From: Zygnema cylindricum
Taxonomy: Eukaryota; Streptophyta; Zygnematophyceae; Zygnematales; Zygnemataceae
Assembly: GCA_037447655.1 (NCBI GenBank)
Contig: JBBHKE010001038.1
Span: 95,065 to 159,064, forward strand
DNA: 64,000 nucleotides
Reading direction: 5' to 3'
Shown: piece by piece, positions 44,235-55,857 of the stretch
Layout: every line of letters begins with the position of its first letter
Position numbering within the stretch: the stretch's first letter is position 1
Notes under the pieces: generated by a model
Seen by the model: only the letters and a program-made list of their open reading frames with translations
Database searches by the model: none
What the model was told of the DNA's origin: nothing
Made by a program: the position numbers and the translations under genes

Positions 44235-45140
44235 CTAACAATATTTTAACTTAGGAGAGGTCACAGGTTTGGTCATCATGTCAGCCACCATTTCTTCATC
44301 AGACCGATACAAAATATTTACAATTTTATATTCAACTTTTTCCCTCATGAAGCTCAATCTTATGTCCATATGTTTAGCTTTGAAATGATGTTTTTGATTG
44401 GCTTCAATTGCAATGGCAGCCTGATTATCACAGAAAACGTCATGCACTCCCTCCTTCCTATACCTCAGTTCTTGCAACAACGACTTGACCCACATCAACT
44501 CTTTCACAGCAAAACAAGAGGCCATATACTCAGCCTCCATAGTAGACATAGCAACCACCTTTTGTGGCTTACTACTCCAACAAGAAACACCTTCTCCCAC
44601 ATACAACACATACCCAAAAGTGCATCTTCTTATAGGTGCATCCTCATAACTGGCATCACTCCAAGTAGTGATATCAGTGTGCTCCCCTCCTAAATGCAAC
44701 CATATCTCTCTGGTTCCTAACAGATATCTCATGACTCTCTTGGCTGCCTCCCAATATCTCTCCCTGGGATCGTTAAGACTTGTACTGAAGACTCCTATTG
44801 CTGCGGCTTAACCAGACTCCTATTGCTGCCGCTTAACTGGCCTTCTACAGTTCATAAAGTAGATCAAACTTCCTACATCCTGTCTATAAGGAATAGACTT
44901 CATAAACTCTTTCTCCCCTAGACTCATCTTATCATCTAAGACTATCACTCCTCCTTCTACACTCCCATCACTTACTTTCTTCAAGTCCCTAAGAGTGGTA
45001 CAATTGTTCTCCTTTTCCATCTGAAATTTCTCAAACATATTACCTATTGCTTATTCTTGAGTAAGTATGATAATCTTTTTCCCCCTATCTCTCTCCATTT
45101 GAATTCCCAAAATATATCTTGCCTCCCCTAAATCCTTCAT
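44235..45140 (-). pseudogene. Reverse transcriptase thumb and RNase H of copia E
   Basis: The RNase H frame (44235-44732) holds LLGTREIWLHLGG, WSDASYEDAPI, STMEAEYMASC, FCDNQAAIAIEAN and MTKPVTSPKL. Upstream, 44820-45038 has FQMEKENNCTTLRD. A 25-bp tandem duplication (GACTCCTATTGCTGC, about 44783-44835) and a TAA break the frame between. Confidence 0.82.
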
Positions 45141-45279
45141 ATCAAATATGCTTTTAAGATCTTTCTTTAATTTATTGATCTTTTCCTAAGACTTACTTAA
45201 CACAAGCAGATCATCCATATAAATTGCAATAAAAATCACACTATTCTCATTTTCAAACATATAGATAGAATGGTCAGAG

Positions 45280-46190
45280 TTGATCCGGATGTATCCTAGA
45301 TCGGTGAGAAACTCATCTTGTTTCTTATTCCACTGTCAGGGAGCGTGCTTTAGTCCATATAAGGATTTTATGAGCCTACACGCTTTGCTCTCTTCTCCTT
45401 CCTCCACGAACCCCTGTGGTTGCTTCGTGAAAATTTCTTCCTCTAACTCACCATTAAAAAAGGCAGTCATAATATCCATCTGTTGTATTTCCATGTGTTC
45501 CGCTGCTGCCAGACTGAGGAGAATTCTTCCTGATGGGAACTCAACAACTCGGGCAAAAGTCTCCTCATAGTCAATCCCCTCCTTTTGGGTGAACCCCATT
45601 GCTACCAATTGAGCCTTATATCTCTCAATGGTATTATCCAGGTTCAGTTTTAGTTTAAACACCCATATTAAGCCAATCAATTTTTTGTTCGAAGGACTGT
45701 CTGCTAGTTCCCAAGTACTTGCTTCTATGATGGAGGACATCTCATCATTAATGGCTCTAATCCATCTGTCTTTCTCCACATTGTTCAGTGCCTCCGAGTA
45801 TGAATAAGGCTCATATGGGTGAGATAGCTTAGTTAACTTATGAGCGGCCTGTTTCTCTTGTTTCCTTTTGTTGCTCTTTCTCCCTCCCTCAAACCTCGAA
45901 GCTAGAATGGAGGGAAGTCTTGTATTTCTCCTTACTGTCTCATTGGCTCCCCTATCCATAGAACCCAGTTTTGGTTCCTCCTCTTTGTCTCCTCGAAGTC
46001 CATAAGAATATGTGGGGTTTTCCGATGGATCTCTTGTATCTTGGATCTCCCCTGAATCTGCAATCACTCTTTCACTCATGTCCCTTTCGAGAACAACCGA
46101 GTTCTCCTCACTTTCAGACTCAAATCTGATTCTTATCTTCTTAGTATATTTGAAGGGATCAAATGACTTCCTTTCATCCATGACAACTAG
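45280..46190 (-). pseudogene. Linker and reverse transcriptase N-terminal part of copia E
   Basis: Open frame 45336-46256; copia similarity starts at about 46190 with VVMDERKSFDPF, then an acidic linker, the block STWELADSPSN, RYKAQLVAMGF, DYEETFARVVEFPS, IQQMDIMTAFFNGELEEEI and LIKSLYGLKHAP. The first about 22 residues of the frame are not copia and mark the truncation point. Confidence 0.82.
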
Positions 46191-46659
46191 TGCAGGATTC
46201 ATACTAGAAATGGATGGTGAATGAAATGAAGAAATGAATGCTCCCGTACCATTCATTTTGCAAAAAAACTATAAATAGAGGAGCCAAATAGCTCGACCTC
46301 TCGGCTGTCAGCCTTATTGGAGCGTAATGACAGACAAAATATACTTTTTGGAGCGTAGCGACAAAAACATACGGTCAAGTGCGTCAAAATTTGACAACTA
46401 TGGTAAATCATCTTCTTTTCTGGAAACCTTTTTTGGAATGCAGAATTCCGACTTTGAAGAAAAATGAAGTCGTATCCCGAATGAATGATCTGTACTGTAA
46501 CTATTTTTTTTTAAATGATGACCCATTATCAAATAACCAATCAAAATCATGTAAAATTAAATGTAAAAATTTGAACTCTTTTTATTTTTTTAAACTTTGA
46601 CGAAGCAACCTCCCCTTATTTTACCTCTTGCAGGTGAAACGAACTTTCCTCGCCCACCT

Positions 46660-47345
46660 CCTAACGCCGCCCATCTCCCATCCGACTACCATCCGAAACC
46701 TCCCTCCCTCTGCGTCCCTTCAGCGGTTTAGCCCAATCTGCCCGCCCACCATTCCTTCCTCCCTCCCTCCTTGCTAATTTGCCCTCTCTCCCTCCCTCCC
46801 TCCCAATCAGCCCTCCCTCCCTCCCTCCCTTCATTCCAAACTCACCTCTCTCCCTCCCAATTTCCTCACTCTCCTCCCTTCCTCCCTCCTTCTCTCCCTC
46901 CCTCCCAATCTGCCCTTCCTCCCTCCCTCCTTCCCACCTTCCCTCCCTCCCTCCCTCCCTCCCTCCTTCCCTCCTTCTGTGCCTCTCTCTTTCGCTCACT
47001 TTCTCTGTCTCTCCCTCATAATCTGCCCTCCCTCTCTCGCTCCCTTCCTCCCTCCCTCCCTCTTAATCTTCTCTCCCTCCTAATGTTCCTTCCCTCCCTC
47101 CCTCTTTTTCTCCCTCCCTCCCTCTTTCCCTCTCCCCCTCTCTCACTTCTTTCGTCCCTCGGTCCCAATCGTCCCTTTTTTCCCTCCCTCCCTCTCTCCC
47201 TCTCTCATTTCCTCTGTCCATCGCACCGCATCCTCCTCCCTCCCTCCCTCTTTTCCACCCTCCCTCCTAATCTATCCTCACTCCCTCCTTCCCTACCCTC
47301 CCTCCCTCCTCCCCTACCCTCCCTCCCTCCTAATCTTTGCCCCTA
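46660..47345. repeat. Polypyrimidine tract (CCCTCCCT)n
   Basis: About 690 bp of plus-strand CCCT, CCTC and CCTT units, cleaner than the tract at 1-2160. Long frames within it are compositional artefacts (Pro/Ser/Leu on one strand, Arg/Glu/Gly on the other). Confidence 0.9.
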
Positions 47346-47559
47346 CCTGTGTTATTAATGGTTTGGCAGGGTTATCTGTTGTGTTGTGTGAGAAGTGATT
47401 TTCAGATTGGTGGCCCTCAAACGCTTATCTTTTTGTCTAACCAGTTTGTCCAGTGAATTTCACTTAATTTTACATCTTCTAGTGTTTATTAGGTTTCGTT
47501 TTTTGCAATTGATTGGTTATGAATCAATTAAGTTTACTCGATTGATCACACTAATGCAA

Positions 47560-47712
47560 AGAACAATAATACGGTATTGAAAGTCGTACTAAATGCACAA
47601 AAGGAGTAAAATAGGCGTTGTCTGCTAAGACTCTTGGGACTCTTAGCGCACTGCACCTTTTTTATTCCTTTTGTGTGTATAATAGGGCGTGAAAATACCA
47701 TACTATTGTTCT
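47560..47712. repeat. Near-continuous 153-bp hairpin
   Basis: The left arm starts AGAACAATAATACGGTATT and the right arm ends AATACCATACTATTGTTCT. Similarity persists inward (CACAAAAGGAGTAAAA against its complement) and to the centre (CTAAGACTC / GACTCTTAG around 47640). It may be a foldback MITE or a small-RNA precursor. No clear target duplication was seen. Confidence 0.75.
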
Positions 47713-48410
47713 ACGCACTAGTGAATATCTGCCAGTTTTTCTTTTTTTTTAGCAATAATGTGATGTGGAATATTCCAGTTAGGGAGAGAACCATATATTT
47801 TCAGAACTAGATTCACTTTCTCTGAATTCTGTTTTCAAGTTGTTCGTCATAGGTTTTAAGTTAATAAACATGTCAGGTCATTGTATACCTTGTTCTTCAA
47901 CTGTCGCAATAACACATTTTAAGTAGCCAATAGGTTAAGATTTGTATTTTCGTGTCCTATTAAGTAATCATTCCGTTATTTGATCATGTTGACATGATGA
48001 TAACTCGTTGTATTCTTATAGACTAAGAGTTAATAACACTGAATTGGTGCCCCTAAATTTTAGCCTTTTAACCTAAAATAGTATTCATAACACTTATTGT
48101 TTTTTTTTAGATGATTCTTTAAACGTTTCAGAATCAACCTTGTCATGCAAAACCAATTAGAATCAATTACATTAATGTTATTACCTTGCTAATAATTTAT
48201 TTACTCTGGTAATGATTCACGTTGTTGTTGTGCTTTATTTTAGAGGTTTTATAGCCTGTTTGCATTATTCTATTGTTTGTTTGTCGTCAGGCTTATTCGT
48301 CAGGCGAAGGATTTTCATTTACAATGTTTTCATTGGCTGTGTTTTCATTCGTTGTATTTTCGTTGGCTTTGTTTTCATGGACGCTGTTTATATTTGCTAT
48401 GTGTTTTAAT
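47713..48410. other. AT-rich sequence before the proteasome fragment
   Basis: No gene is visible. Around 48320-48390 there are degenerate tandem units of about 15-16 bp (GTTTTCATTGGCTGT-like), which create the hydrophobic leader of the downstream open frame. No canonical splice acceptor lies close to the proteasome homology start. Confidence 0.5.
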
Positions 48411-48866
48411 GATTTGCATGAACCTATTCCAGTCGAGCAACTGGTGCAAGCTTTATGTGATACCAAGCAGGGTTACACTCAGTTTGGTGGCTTACGGTCT
48501 TTTGGAGTGTCCTTTTTACACGCCAAATGGGACAAAAACTTCCAGTTCCAATTGTATCAAAGTGATTCTAGTGGAAACTACAGTGGATGGAAAGCTGGTG
48601 CTATTGGTGGAAATAATTAAGCACCGTAGTCAATTTTGAAGCAAGATTACAAAGAAGATTTAGATCTGGAAGCAGCTATTGGTCTTGTCGTAAAGGTTTT
48701 GAGCAAAACTATGGACACTACAGTACTTTCGGTAAAGAAAATTGAGGTAGCACAGATCAGTCTTGATGCGAATAAAAAACCCAAGTATCGTGTGTTTGGA
48801 GCAAAGGAGTCAGAGGATCTTTTGTTGAAGCATAACATATCTCAGCCTAAAGAGGAAGAGAGGTGA
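48411..48866 (+). pseudogene. PAC1: 20S proteasome alpha subunit (PSMA4/PAC1 type), C-terminal part
   Basis: The family forms the outer alpha ring of the 20S proteasome. Homology starts at [20 protein letters not shown] (48420 on), continues [36 protein letters not shown], then SILKQDYKED, VVKVLSKTMDTT, and ends ISQPKEEER with TGA, about the normal C terminus of the family. The N-terminal half is absent. Between GGNN and SILKQDY the same frame reads TAA-Ala-Pro-TAG. Both stops sit where homologues have Gln, so each is explained by one C-to-T change. Other normally invariant residues are also altered (for example LHAKWD, QLYQSDS). Most likely a truncated pseudogene; a changed genetic code is a less likely reading. 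Confidence 0.8.
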
Positions 48867-50217
48867 TTACTTTATATTTTTCTAGGGAGTTTCTTATAGA
48901 CCACTCACCCTGCTTGTATATTTGTTTTCCCTACAAATTGGGGCCTGTGACAATCGACTACTTATGCTGTATAGCTTGCGACATTCGTATTTTTTTCCTG
49001 TGACAAGTTTGGTATTACACTTTTTTTCTTTCCTGTTTTTATTTTTTTTGGTATCAAGTTTGGTCGTTGGGAGGGTATGCTTGTTATGTCTTGTATTGTT
49101 TTGTTTAGCTTAGTTTAGTTTAGTTTTATTTTTTTTGGTTTGGTTTAATTTGGTTTGGTTCATTTCTTTTAGTTATGTTTCATTTCATTTCATTTGTTCG
49201 TTTTGTTTCGTTTTGTTTTACTTTTTGAGGATATCTTACCAAATTGATTTGTTATTTAGAATGGTGTGAATTTGACTGTTTTATCTTAAATGTGCATAAT
49301 TCTAGGATGCATATGTTATAACAAAAGCAAATAATATGAGCTAAGGAAACTAATGAACCAATATTGATAGCACTTCTAATACTTCAATGTAGAGTTACTG
49401 TGAGTTGTTGTGAATTATATGTGTATTGTGGTGTCAGTTTACGAGCAATTAAATATATGCACATGTACAAGTTATATTTTGTGATACCATTTTCATTTAT
49501 GTTATACAAGTTTATTATTTCTAATGCAGCTGAGGTCTGAGATTTTATTTTAAATCTTTGCTCCCTTTGCACTCAAATCTGACGTTGAGTCCACAGCCTG
49601 TTGCATAATGGTGTTTAAACCTATGTTGAGATATGCTTAGTCAAATGATGTAAAAGATTTCCTTGTCCCATCATACAGATGTGCATGCAAAAAACGCAGT
49701 CATCTAAAACTCGAGCCTATACTGAGCTATCAAGCACATCACAAGATGTGGGCTTTGGTGTTAAGTTCCCTCTTCATTTGTTTTTCACTTTAATCCGGTC
49801 AGCAAATGGTTTGCGATCATGAATCTTTTTTTTCTGGATACAATGTTTTAGCTAGTATGAGATAAACGAAAACATAGCAAGATGTTGAGGTACAGACCAA
49901 AGATGTAAATGAAAGGATAAACATGCAGATGATACTGAGCCTTATCAAGAGAGCGTGATGATAAACCATAGCATGAAATAATTGATTGCATACTCTTAGG
50001 ATGTTTTTACGTAAAACAATAAGGAAAGGAAAAAACCGAGCCTTGTTAAAAAAACACGAACCATCACAGTACATGGGAACAAAGGAAACGAATAGCCAAA
50101 ATGAAACTGAAAAACCATGTATGGGAGGAAGCAAACCTTATAAGAAAAGGAGCTCATATGCCACTTGGTATAAGCATGCTATGGTCAAAAATTTGTCTAA
50201 CTTTTCCGTACATGCTC
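48867..50217. other. Intergenic, T-rich microsatellite-like stretch, no gene
   Basis: Around 49100-49215 the plus strand is composed of GTTTA, GTTTG and TTTCA-like pentamers. The rest is AT-rich without recognisable coding signal. Confidence 0.55.
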
Positions 50218-50949
50218 TGTTAGGATTTAGTACTGAGAACTCATTTAGCGACGAGACATTCTTGTAGCTAAAGTAGCGACAACCAATGACGAAGTAGTCT
50301 CGTCGCTAGATATTTGAAGTGACATAGAAGTTAGCGACGAAGTAGTTTCGTCGCTGGATATTTGAAGTGACGTAGAAATTGTTTGTTCGTTTCGTTTCGC
50401 GCAGGTTCTAGTCGTACTATTGAAGTGACGTGGAAAATGTTTGGTCGTTTCGGTTCACGTAAGTTCTAGTTGTACCGTGTGGTTCAAGTCGGTTCGTGGT
50501 TGACTCGTCTAGTCGTACCATGTAGTTCAAGTCGGTTCGTAGTTGTTGGTCGGATGTTTTCACCACGTTGACTCTTACGCGTTTCTAATCGTGTACCGTG
50601 GTATCGTTACGTGACGTTTGAATGAGTATATTGAGGCGTAGTGAGATAGAGGTTTTTATCAATTTGGCGAGAGTTGATCCTCCTTGTAGATTATGAAGGA
50701 GTTCAAGGAGTTAAGGGAGTTTGATAGCTTTGTGGTGTTTCTTGAGTTAGAGGAGGTTAGTGAAGATTATCTTTTACATGATTAAGAGGAGTTAGAAGTG
50801 AGTGCGTTTTGAGGGTGTGAGGAAATTATGTAAGAAAAGTTCTCCGTGGAATATATTGGCTTCCGTGGGGTTATCTTTCTCTAGTGTCTATTTTGTCATT
50901 TATGCTTTCGTTGGCATTTGCACTCAGTTTTTATTTTACGATCCTGTCA
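50218..50949 (+). repeat. 5' LTR of the LARD-like element
   Basis: Opens with several AGCGACGA and TCGTCGCT words in inverted pairs within the first 140 bp, perhaps protein-binding or hairpin sites. Otherwise it is closely similar to 54423-55158. Confidence 0.85.
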
Positions 50950-51072
50950 ATTGGTATCGGAGCAGGATGTAGTACTCCATGAGTGTTAGGATGATGGAGA
51001 GATGGAAGGAAAGAAGGGGGATTTGTCGTCATTCAAGCTTAGAGGGGTTCAATATGAGGAGGCCCTTCCTAC

Positions 51073-51504
51073 TTGTCCTTTAGCCGAGATAGATTCAGAG
51101 GTGAAAGAAGTTCGGAGGAGGTGTTGTGTGACTTGTCCTACAAGTTTACCCTTTATGTTGATGTGAAAATTCAGATTGAGATGGGAGGAAGAAAAGACTT
51201 TTGTCCTTTGAAGACTGAACCGGATCTCGATCCGGATGGAGGTGATTTTTATTTTGAAGTAGAAGAAGAAGAAGATGATGAAGAAGAAGTAGATGAAGAA
51301 TCCGAGGAAGTAGTCGAAGAAGTCAAAGAAGGTGAAGAAGAGAAGAGTGAATTAAAAACTGAAGAGAGAAGTGAAGAAAAGTGTGATGAGAAGTGTATTA
51401 AAAAGAGTGATTTGATGAGAGAGAAGAAGAGTGGAAAGAAGAGTGAAGAGAAAAAGATAATTTATTTTTGGAGGAGAAATGAAGTTGCCGATGTGGTATA
51501 TTGA
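51073..51504 (+). CDS. Acidic ORF inside the LARD-like element
   Basis: This 143-codon frame has MGGRKDFCPLKTEPDLDPDG followed by long Glu/Asp then Glu/Lys-rich runs. An upstream frame from 51002 (MEGKKGDLSSFKLRGVQYEE) would join it after a one-base shift. The acidic Ser/Glu/Lys character recalls the Gag N-terminal linker of copia A/B, but there is no gag core. It is probably a gag-derived remnant. Confidence 0.35.
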   Translation: MSFSRDRFRGERSSEEVLCDLSYKFTLYVDVKIQIEMGGRKDFCPLKTEPDLDPDGGDFYFEVEEEEDDEEEVDEESEEVVEEVKEGEEEKSELKTEERSEEKCDEKCIKKSDLMREKKSGKKSEEKKIIYFWRRNEVADVVY

Positions 51505-52442
51505 TTGAGGTGTAAAGGAGTGGTTCATGAAGAAGAAAGTAAGTTTGTTGTCGTGAGTTGAAAATGAATCTCGACATTTTGAAAATCTATTTTTGAAGGG
51601 AGTTTTATTTCGTACTTTTGTACGTTTATTTATTGAAGACGTGAATTGAAGTGAATCGAGGTGAATGGTGTGGCGATTACCTAAATCGCCGATCAGTTTG
51701 GAAGAAGCGTCATTCAAGTTTGGCATTCTCAATTTCTGTCCACAGTTGGAATCAGTTCGAATGTTTACAGATTTATTTTTGTCGTCAATGACAGCACATT
51801 TTTTTATTGTGGATTTTGTTGAAGTGAAGTTTTAGTGTGTCCATGATTAGGAGGAAGAGGAGGAGGAGCTCCGTTTTTGAGAAAGACCGATATCTTTACC
51901 GGTTGTTTTGGTCATTTATAGACAAGAGGAGGATTAAAAGAAATTGACGAAGATGAAGAAGAAGAAAAAGAGGAGAAATCATATTCTTGTTCCAGGTTTG
52001 AAAGAAGAAAAGAGTAGAGACGAAGTGGAGGTAGAGATTATTCTCTCGGAAGGAAGAAGAGTACTCCTTCCCTCCTGGCGGTTTCAACATTCGTTTGGAG
52101 AAACCATTTTTTTTAGTTTTATTTGAGGAAGAATCTCGGATGTATGGAGTCTCGACTAATTTGGAAGATCAATTTACGAAACTTTTCAACAAATTGATGT
52201 GGTATATTGATGCCCTATTGCGATCTCAATCAAGAGGAGAAAAGGAAAAGAATCATTTGCCGGATAATTCAAATTCCTATTTTGATGGAGATGGAGATGA
52301 GAGTGGAAGAAACGAGTATGTGAAGAAATAGGAGGTAAACTGTCACTTAGAATTTCGAGGAGGAGGTGGCATTTAAAGCGCTTGAGAACATTTTTTTTTC
52401 CTCAATACTTTGTTAAACTATGTCGGTAGTAAAAGAGATCGC

Positions 52443-52513
52443 AAAAAAGGCGATTGAGGTGATCACGGTGTAAGTTGTCGCAAAAAAGGCGATTGAGGTG
52501 ATCACGGTGTAAG
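52443..52513. repeat. Short tandem duplication in the LARD-like element
   Basis: Two copies of a unit of about 37 bp (GCAAAAAAGGCGATTGAGG then TGATCACGGTGTAAGTT) lie side by side. It is of no known function. Confidence 0.8.
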
Positions 52514-54422
52514 TTACGGCCGTTTTGAATTTACAAATTATTTTGAGTTTGGAAATTATACCGACAACAAATTATAATTTTCCGATTCGTAGTTTAATGA
52601 TTAATTCGATGAGAGGAGATAAAGAACGAGAGAAAATTTTGATTTTTATGAGGAAAGCAAAATTCATGATTTCTTGTCCATTGCGCATTCCGCATTGAAG
52701 GAGAAAGCGCATGTCCATTTCGGTTTGAATAATTGAAGGAAAATGTTGACATTAATAGTGACATTGAAGTTTACATTGATGATTGGAGTGATGAAATATT
52801 TATTTCTCGAGTGTCTTTGAATTCTCGGAAATTTAAAGGTTTTAAATCGAGTTCTAATTTAGATTTAACAAATCCGAATTGGAGGAAGATGAAAGGAGAG
52901 AACAAATTTGTTCAAATGAGATTCAAGTTATGAGGGGGACAAAAATCAACTTTATCTGTTGAGAATTTTGTTTGCGAGAATGTCGTTGGAAGCCCACATT
53001 CGTTTTCTAAATTAAGAGAGTTTGAAGAGTGGGAAACGATATTGGAGGAGGTAGAAGAGAAGAGTGTTGAGAAAAAGAAAAAAGGTGAATTAAAGAGTGT
53101 GACATCTTTTTTCTATCAACGAAAAATAAAAAAGGTAAAGTTTTTTTGGGGTTATATATGAGAGGAGGACAAGTCGTTCATTCCGTAAGAAGAGCCGGTT
53201 GGACGCTTGACGTACATTGGGAAATAAATGATGATGTCGGATATTCAGGCGGCCGTTTTGGTCTTCGTCAAATTTTGTCGGTCAAAGAGTTATTCAAAAT
53301 TTGTTTACGCGGATCTTTCCGTACCTTATGGAACCATGTGGACGTGACTATGGTTTCAGTTAACAAAAAAAAAAAATTGGAAGTGCTAATTTTGATGGAG
53401 GTTGTGACGCGGAGTTATTTGACGTGGATTTGCGGCGTGGACTTCTCACTTATTTTGGTTTTGAAATTTCACCGTCCTGTTACGTTATTTTTCGTTTGGA
53501 GCGGCATTTTGTTTTTTTTGAGATTCTAAGAACAAATGGATAAGCGCCATGTGGCGTATGCATGAATTTTGACGCTCGAAGTTACGATGAGTTTTGAGTG
53601 GTGATTGAAGAAAAAAATCGCAATCAAGTTGTAACCTTTCAGAGGGGGCTACGACATTTGGAATTTATTGAAGTTTGTGAGGATTCAGTTGGGGAGACTA
53701 TTCGATTTGGCGTTTATGGAAAAAATAGCGAGGAGATATAATTGTTTTTTACGTCGGACATTTGATGTTTTCTTTTGTATGATAATCTGGTGTTTTAATT
53801 TGTCGTTTACGTATGCTTCATGACGTTTTACAAAGGGGAAGTTTTAAGTTGTGATTGGTGTAATGATTACAAGTTTGTGAGGGGGATTGTTACACTCAAT
53901 TTTGTAATCGGCCATCGCGTGTCGTAGCGCGGTCGTCCAGTTTGTCTTTTGTTATTTTGTGTAACTTCGTTTACGTTATTTTGAAGTTGAGGTGGTGGTT
54001 CGATAATTCCCACATTTAAAGAGGAATTGTTGGGTTTTACGTTGTGGGATTTGTGTTAGCGTCGGTTGGCAGCATAACAACCGTTGTACGCTTGGTTTAA
54101 ATGTTGATTTTGTGTGTCAGAGTTATTTGTGTCTTGTCTTACTTAAATTGTATGTACGGAGGGTCCTAGTCACTGTACGGTTTTGTGTCATATTGATCGT
54201 AGTGGTCTTTATTCTGATTCGAGGGGTAGATCATTTTTTTGGGTTGCGGCGTACATTTGTACGGCCGAATTTGTTCCACTTTGTCGAGGAGTTTTCCGGT
54301 TGACGTTTGCGTACGCTCTTGTGAGCGTGTACTGACCGCATCAAAAGAAGTATATGAAATGGGAAAAATATAAGTAGGCATGGAGTAAGAGGGGGCTTTG
54401 AGTGTCTCATTAAGAGGGGGAA

Positions 54423-55158
54423 TGTTAGGAATTAGTACTGAGAACTCATTTAGCGACAAGACATTCTCGTAGCTAAAGTAGCGACGACCAACGACGAAGT
54501 AGTCTCGTCGCTAGATATTTGAAGTGACGTAAAAGTTAGCGACGAAGTAGTTTCGTCGCTGGATATTTTAAGTGGCGTAGAAATTGTTTGTTCGTTTCGT
54601 TTCACGCGAGTTCTAGTCGTACTACTGAAGTGACGTGGAAAATGTTTGGTCATTTCGGTTCACATAAGTTCTAGTTGTACCGTGTGGTTGAAGTCGGTTC
54701 GTGGTTGACTTGTCTAGTCGTACTGTGTAGTTCAAGTCGGTTCCCAGTTGTCGGTCGGATGTTTTCACCACGTTGACTCTTACGCGTTTCTAATCGTGTA
54801 CCGTGGTATTGTTACGTGACGTTTGAAAGAGTATATTGAGGCGTAGTGAGAGAGAGGTTTTTATCAATTTGGCGAGAGTTGATCCTCCTTGTAGATTATG
54901 AAGGAGTTCAAGGAGTTAAGGGAGTTTGATAGCTCTGTGGTGTTTCTTGAGGAGTTAGAGGAGGTTAGTGAAGATTATCTTTTACATGATTAAGAGGAGT
55001 TAGAAGTGAGAGTGTTTTGAGGGTGTGATGAGATTATGTAAGAAAAGTTCTCCGTGGAATATATTGGCTTCCGTGGGGTTATCTTTCTCTTGTGTGTGCT
55101 TCATCTTTTATGCTTCCGCTTGCATTTGCACTCAGTGTTTTATTATTCGATCCTTTCA
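54423..55158 (+). repeat. 3' LTR of the LARD-like element
   Basis: About 736 bp, preceded by the polypurine tract and ending GATCCTTTCA. It is followed directly by repeat G, into which the element seems to have inserted or recombined. Confidence 0.85.
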
Positions 55159-55778
55159 CGAGGCAGATTTGACGGACGCGATTAAAGCGGGGACCACAGT
55201 GACTGAGTGCACCGTACGCACTTAGGACGTTCGTACAATCGAATCAACATTGATCTAGACTTTTGCGGATGATGCTGACAAAGCGTCAACAACAATAATT
55301 GTACAGACAATATCTTTAAATATTTGGAAAACAATAAGTTAACGTTTAGTGAATTAATTTATAGTGTTACACTATTCATTAAGCGACAAGTAGTAATTAG
55401 GGTTTTGGAGGTACTCACAATATAGTAAAGTACAGGCTGGATACTTTGTTGTAAGTGAGGATAGTACTTTAGTACAATCACCCGAATTAGTGTAGACCAG
55501 TAGATACTCACTGTGAGTATATATTTTAAGACTTAGTCAAGTTTGAATCATCCAGTTTTGGGAATATGATTTTCTAAGGGCAATTTATAGGAAACTTCCA
55601 TACATCATATCTTATGGTTAACTTTGTCATTAAGGCTGCAATTTTGGGAATTGTCAGTTTAATGTGTTTTGCATCATTGTGACAAATTTGAGGCATATTG
55701 GCTTTTTGAGTCCTATTTTGTGTTGGGTCAAAGTTGGCTGTTGAGTAGGTGTTTTGATAGCTTCTACCGTTTTTTAAT
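55159..55778 (+). repeat. Repeat G, copy 2 (LTR/leader of a copia)
   Basis: It matches 34650-35640 and the complement of 60553-61409. Its left part is cut off by the LARD-like element at 55158. Its right end leads into a gag start (MSTSTTTGGSL at 55779). Confidence 0.65.
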
Positions 55779-55857
55779 GTCTACTTCCACTACTACTGGT
55801 GGTTCTCTTCCTACAACGGTGGTTGTAGAACAACACCAACTACATTAGAAATAGAGT

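Larger units (their letters stand above)
36959..46190 (-). mobile_element. Ty1/copia relic E with nested copia D in its 3' LTR
   Basis: The 3' LTR starts (minus strand) at 44182 with TGTTGAAATC and runs to 43443. It is interrupted by element D and resumes at 37225-36959, ending ATTGCA. The order of sequence matches the uninterrupted LTR of F (58025-59020). Coding remnants occupy 44235-46190. The 5' half, including gag, protease and integrase, is missing. Confidence 0.85.
50218..55158 (+). mobile_element. LTR element without recognisable pol (LARD-like)
   Basis: The LTRs at 50218-50949 and 54423-55158 (about 735 bp) begin TGTTAGGA and end TCA. A primer site TGGTATCGGAGCAGG starts at 50952 and the polypurine tract AAGAGGGGGAA ends at 54422. 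LTR start, LTR end (GATCCTTTCA) and primer site match copia A/B, suggesting that family can mobilise it. The 3.5-kb interior has short acidic frames only; no protease, integrase or reverse transcriptase motif was found. No target duplication: TGCTC on the left, CGAGG on the right. Confidence 0.85.

Noticed and set aside
46661-47358. Open frames in the second polypyrimidine tract
   Set aside because: Same compositional artefact as in the left tract.
52095-53529. Short frames in the interior of the LARD-like element as protein genes
   Set aside because: No recognisable motif, no consistent frame, and heavy Glu/Lys/Ser bias; likely non-coding or decayed.
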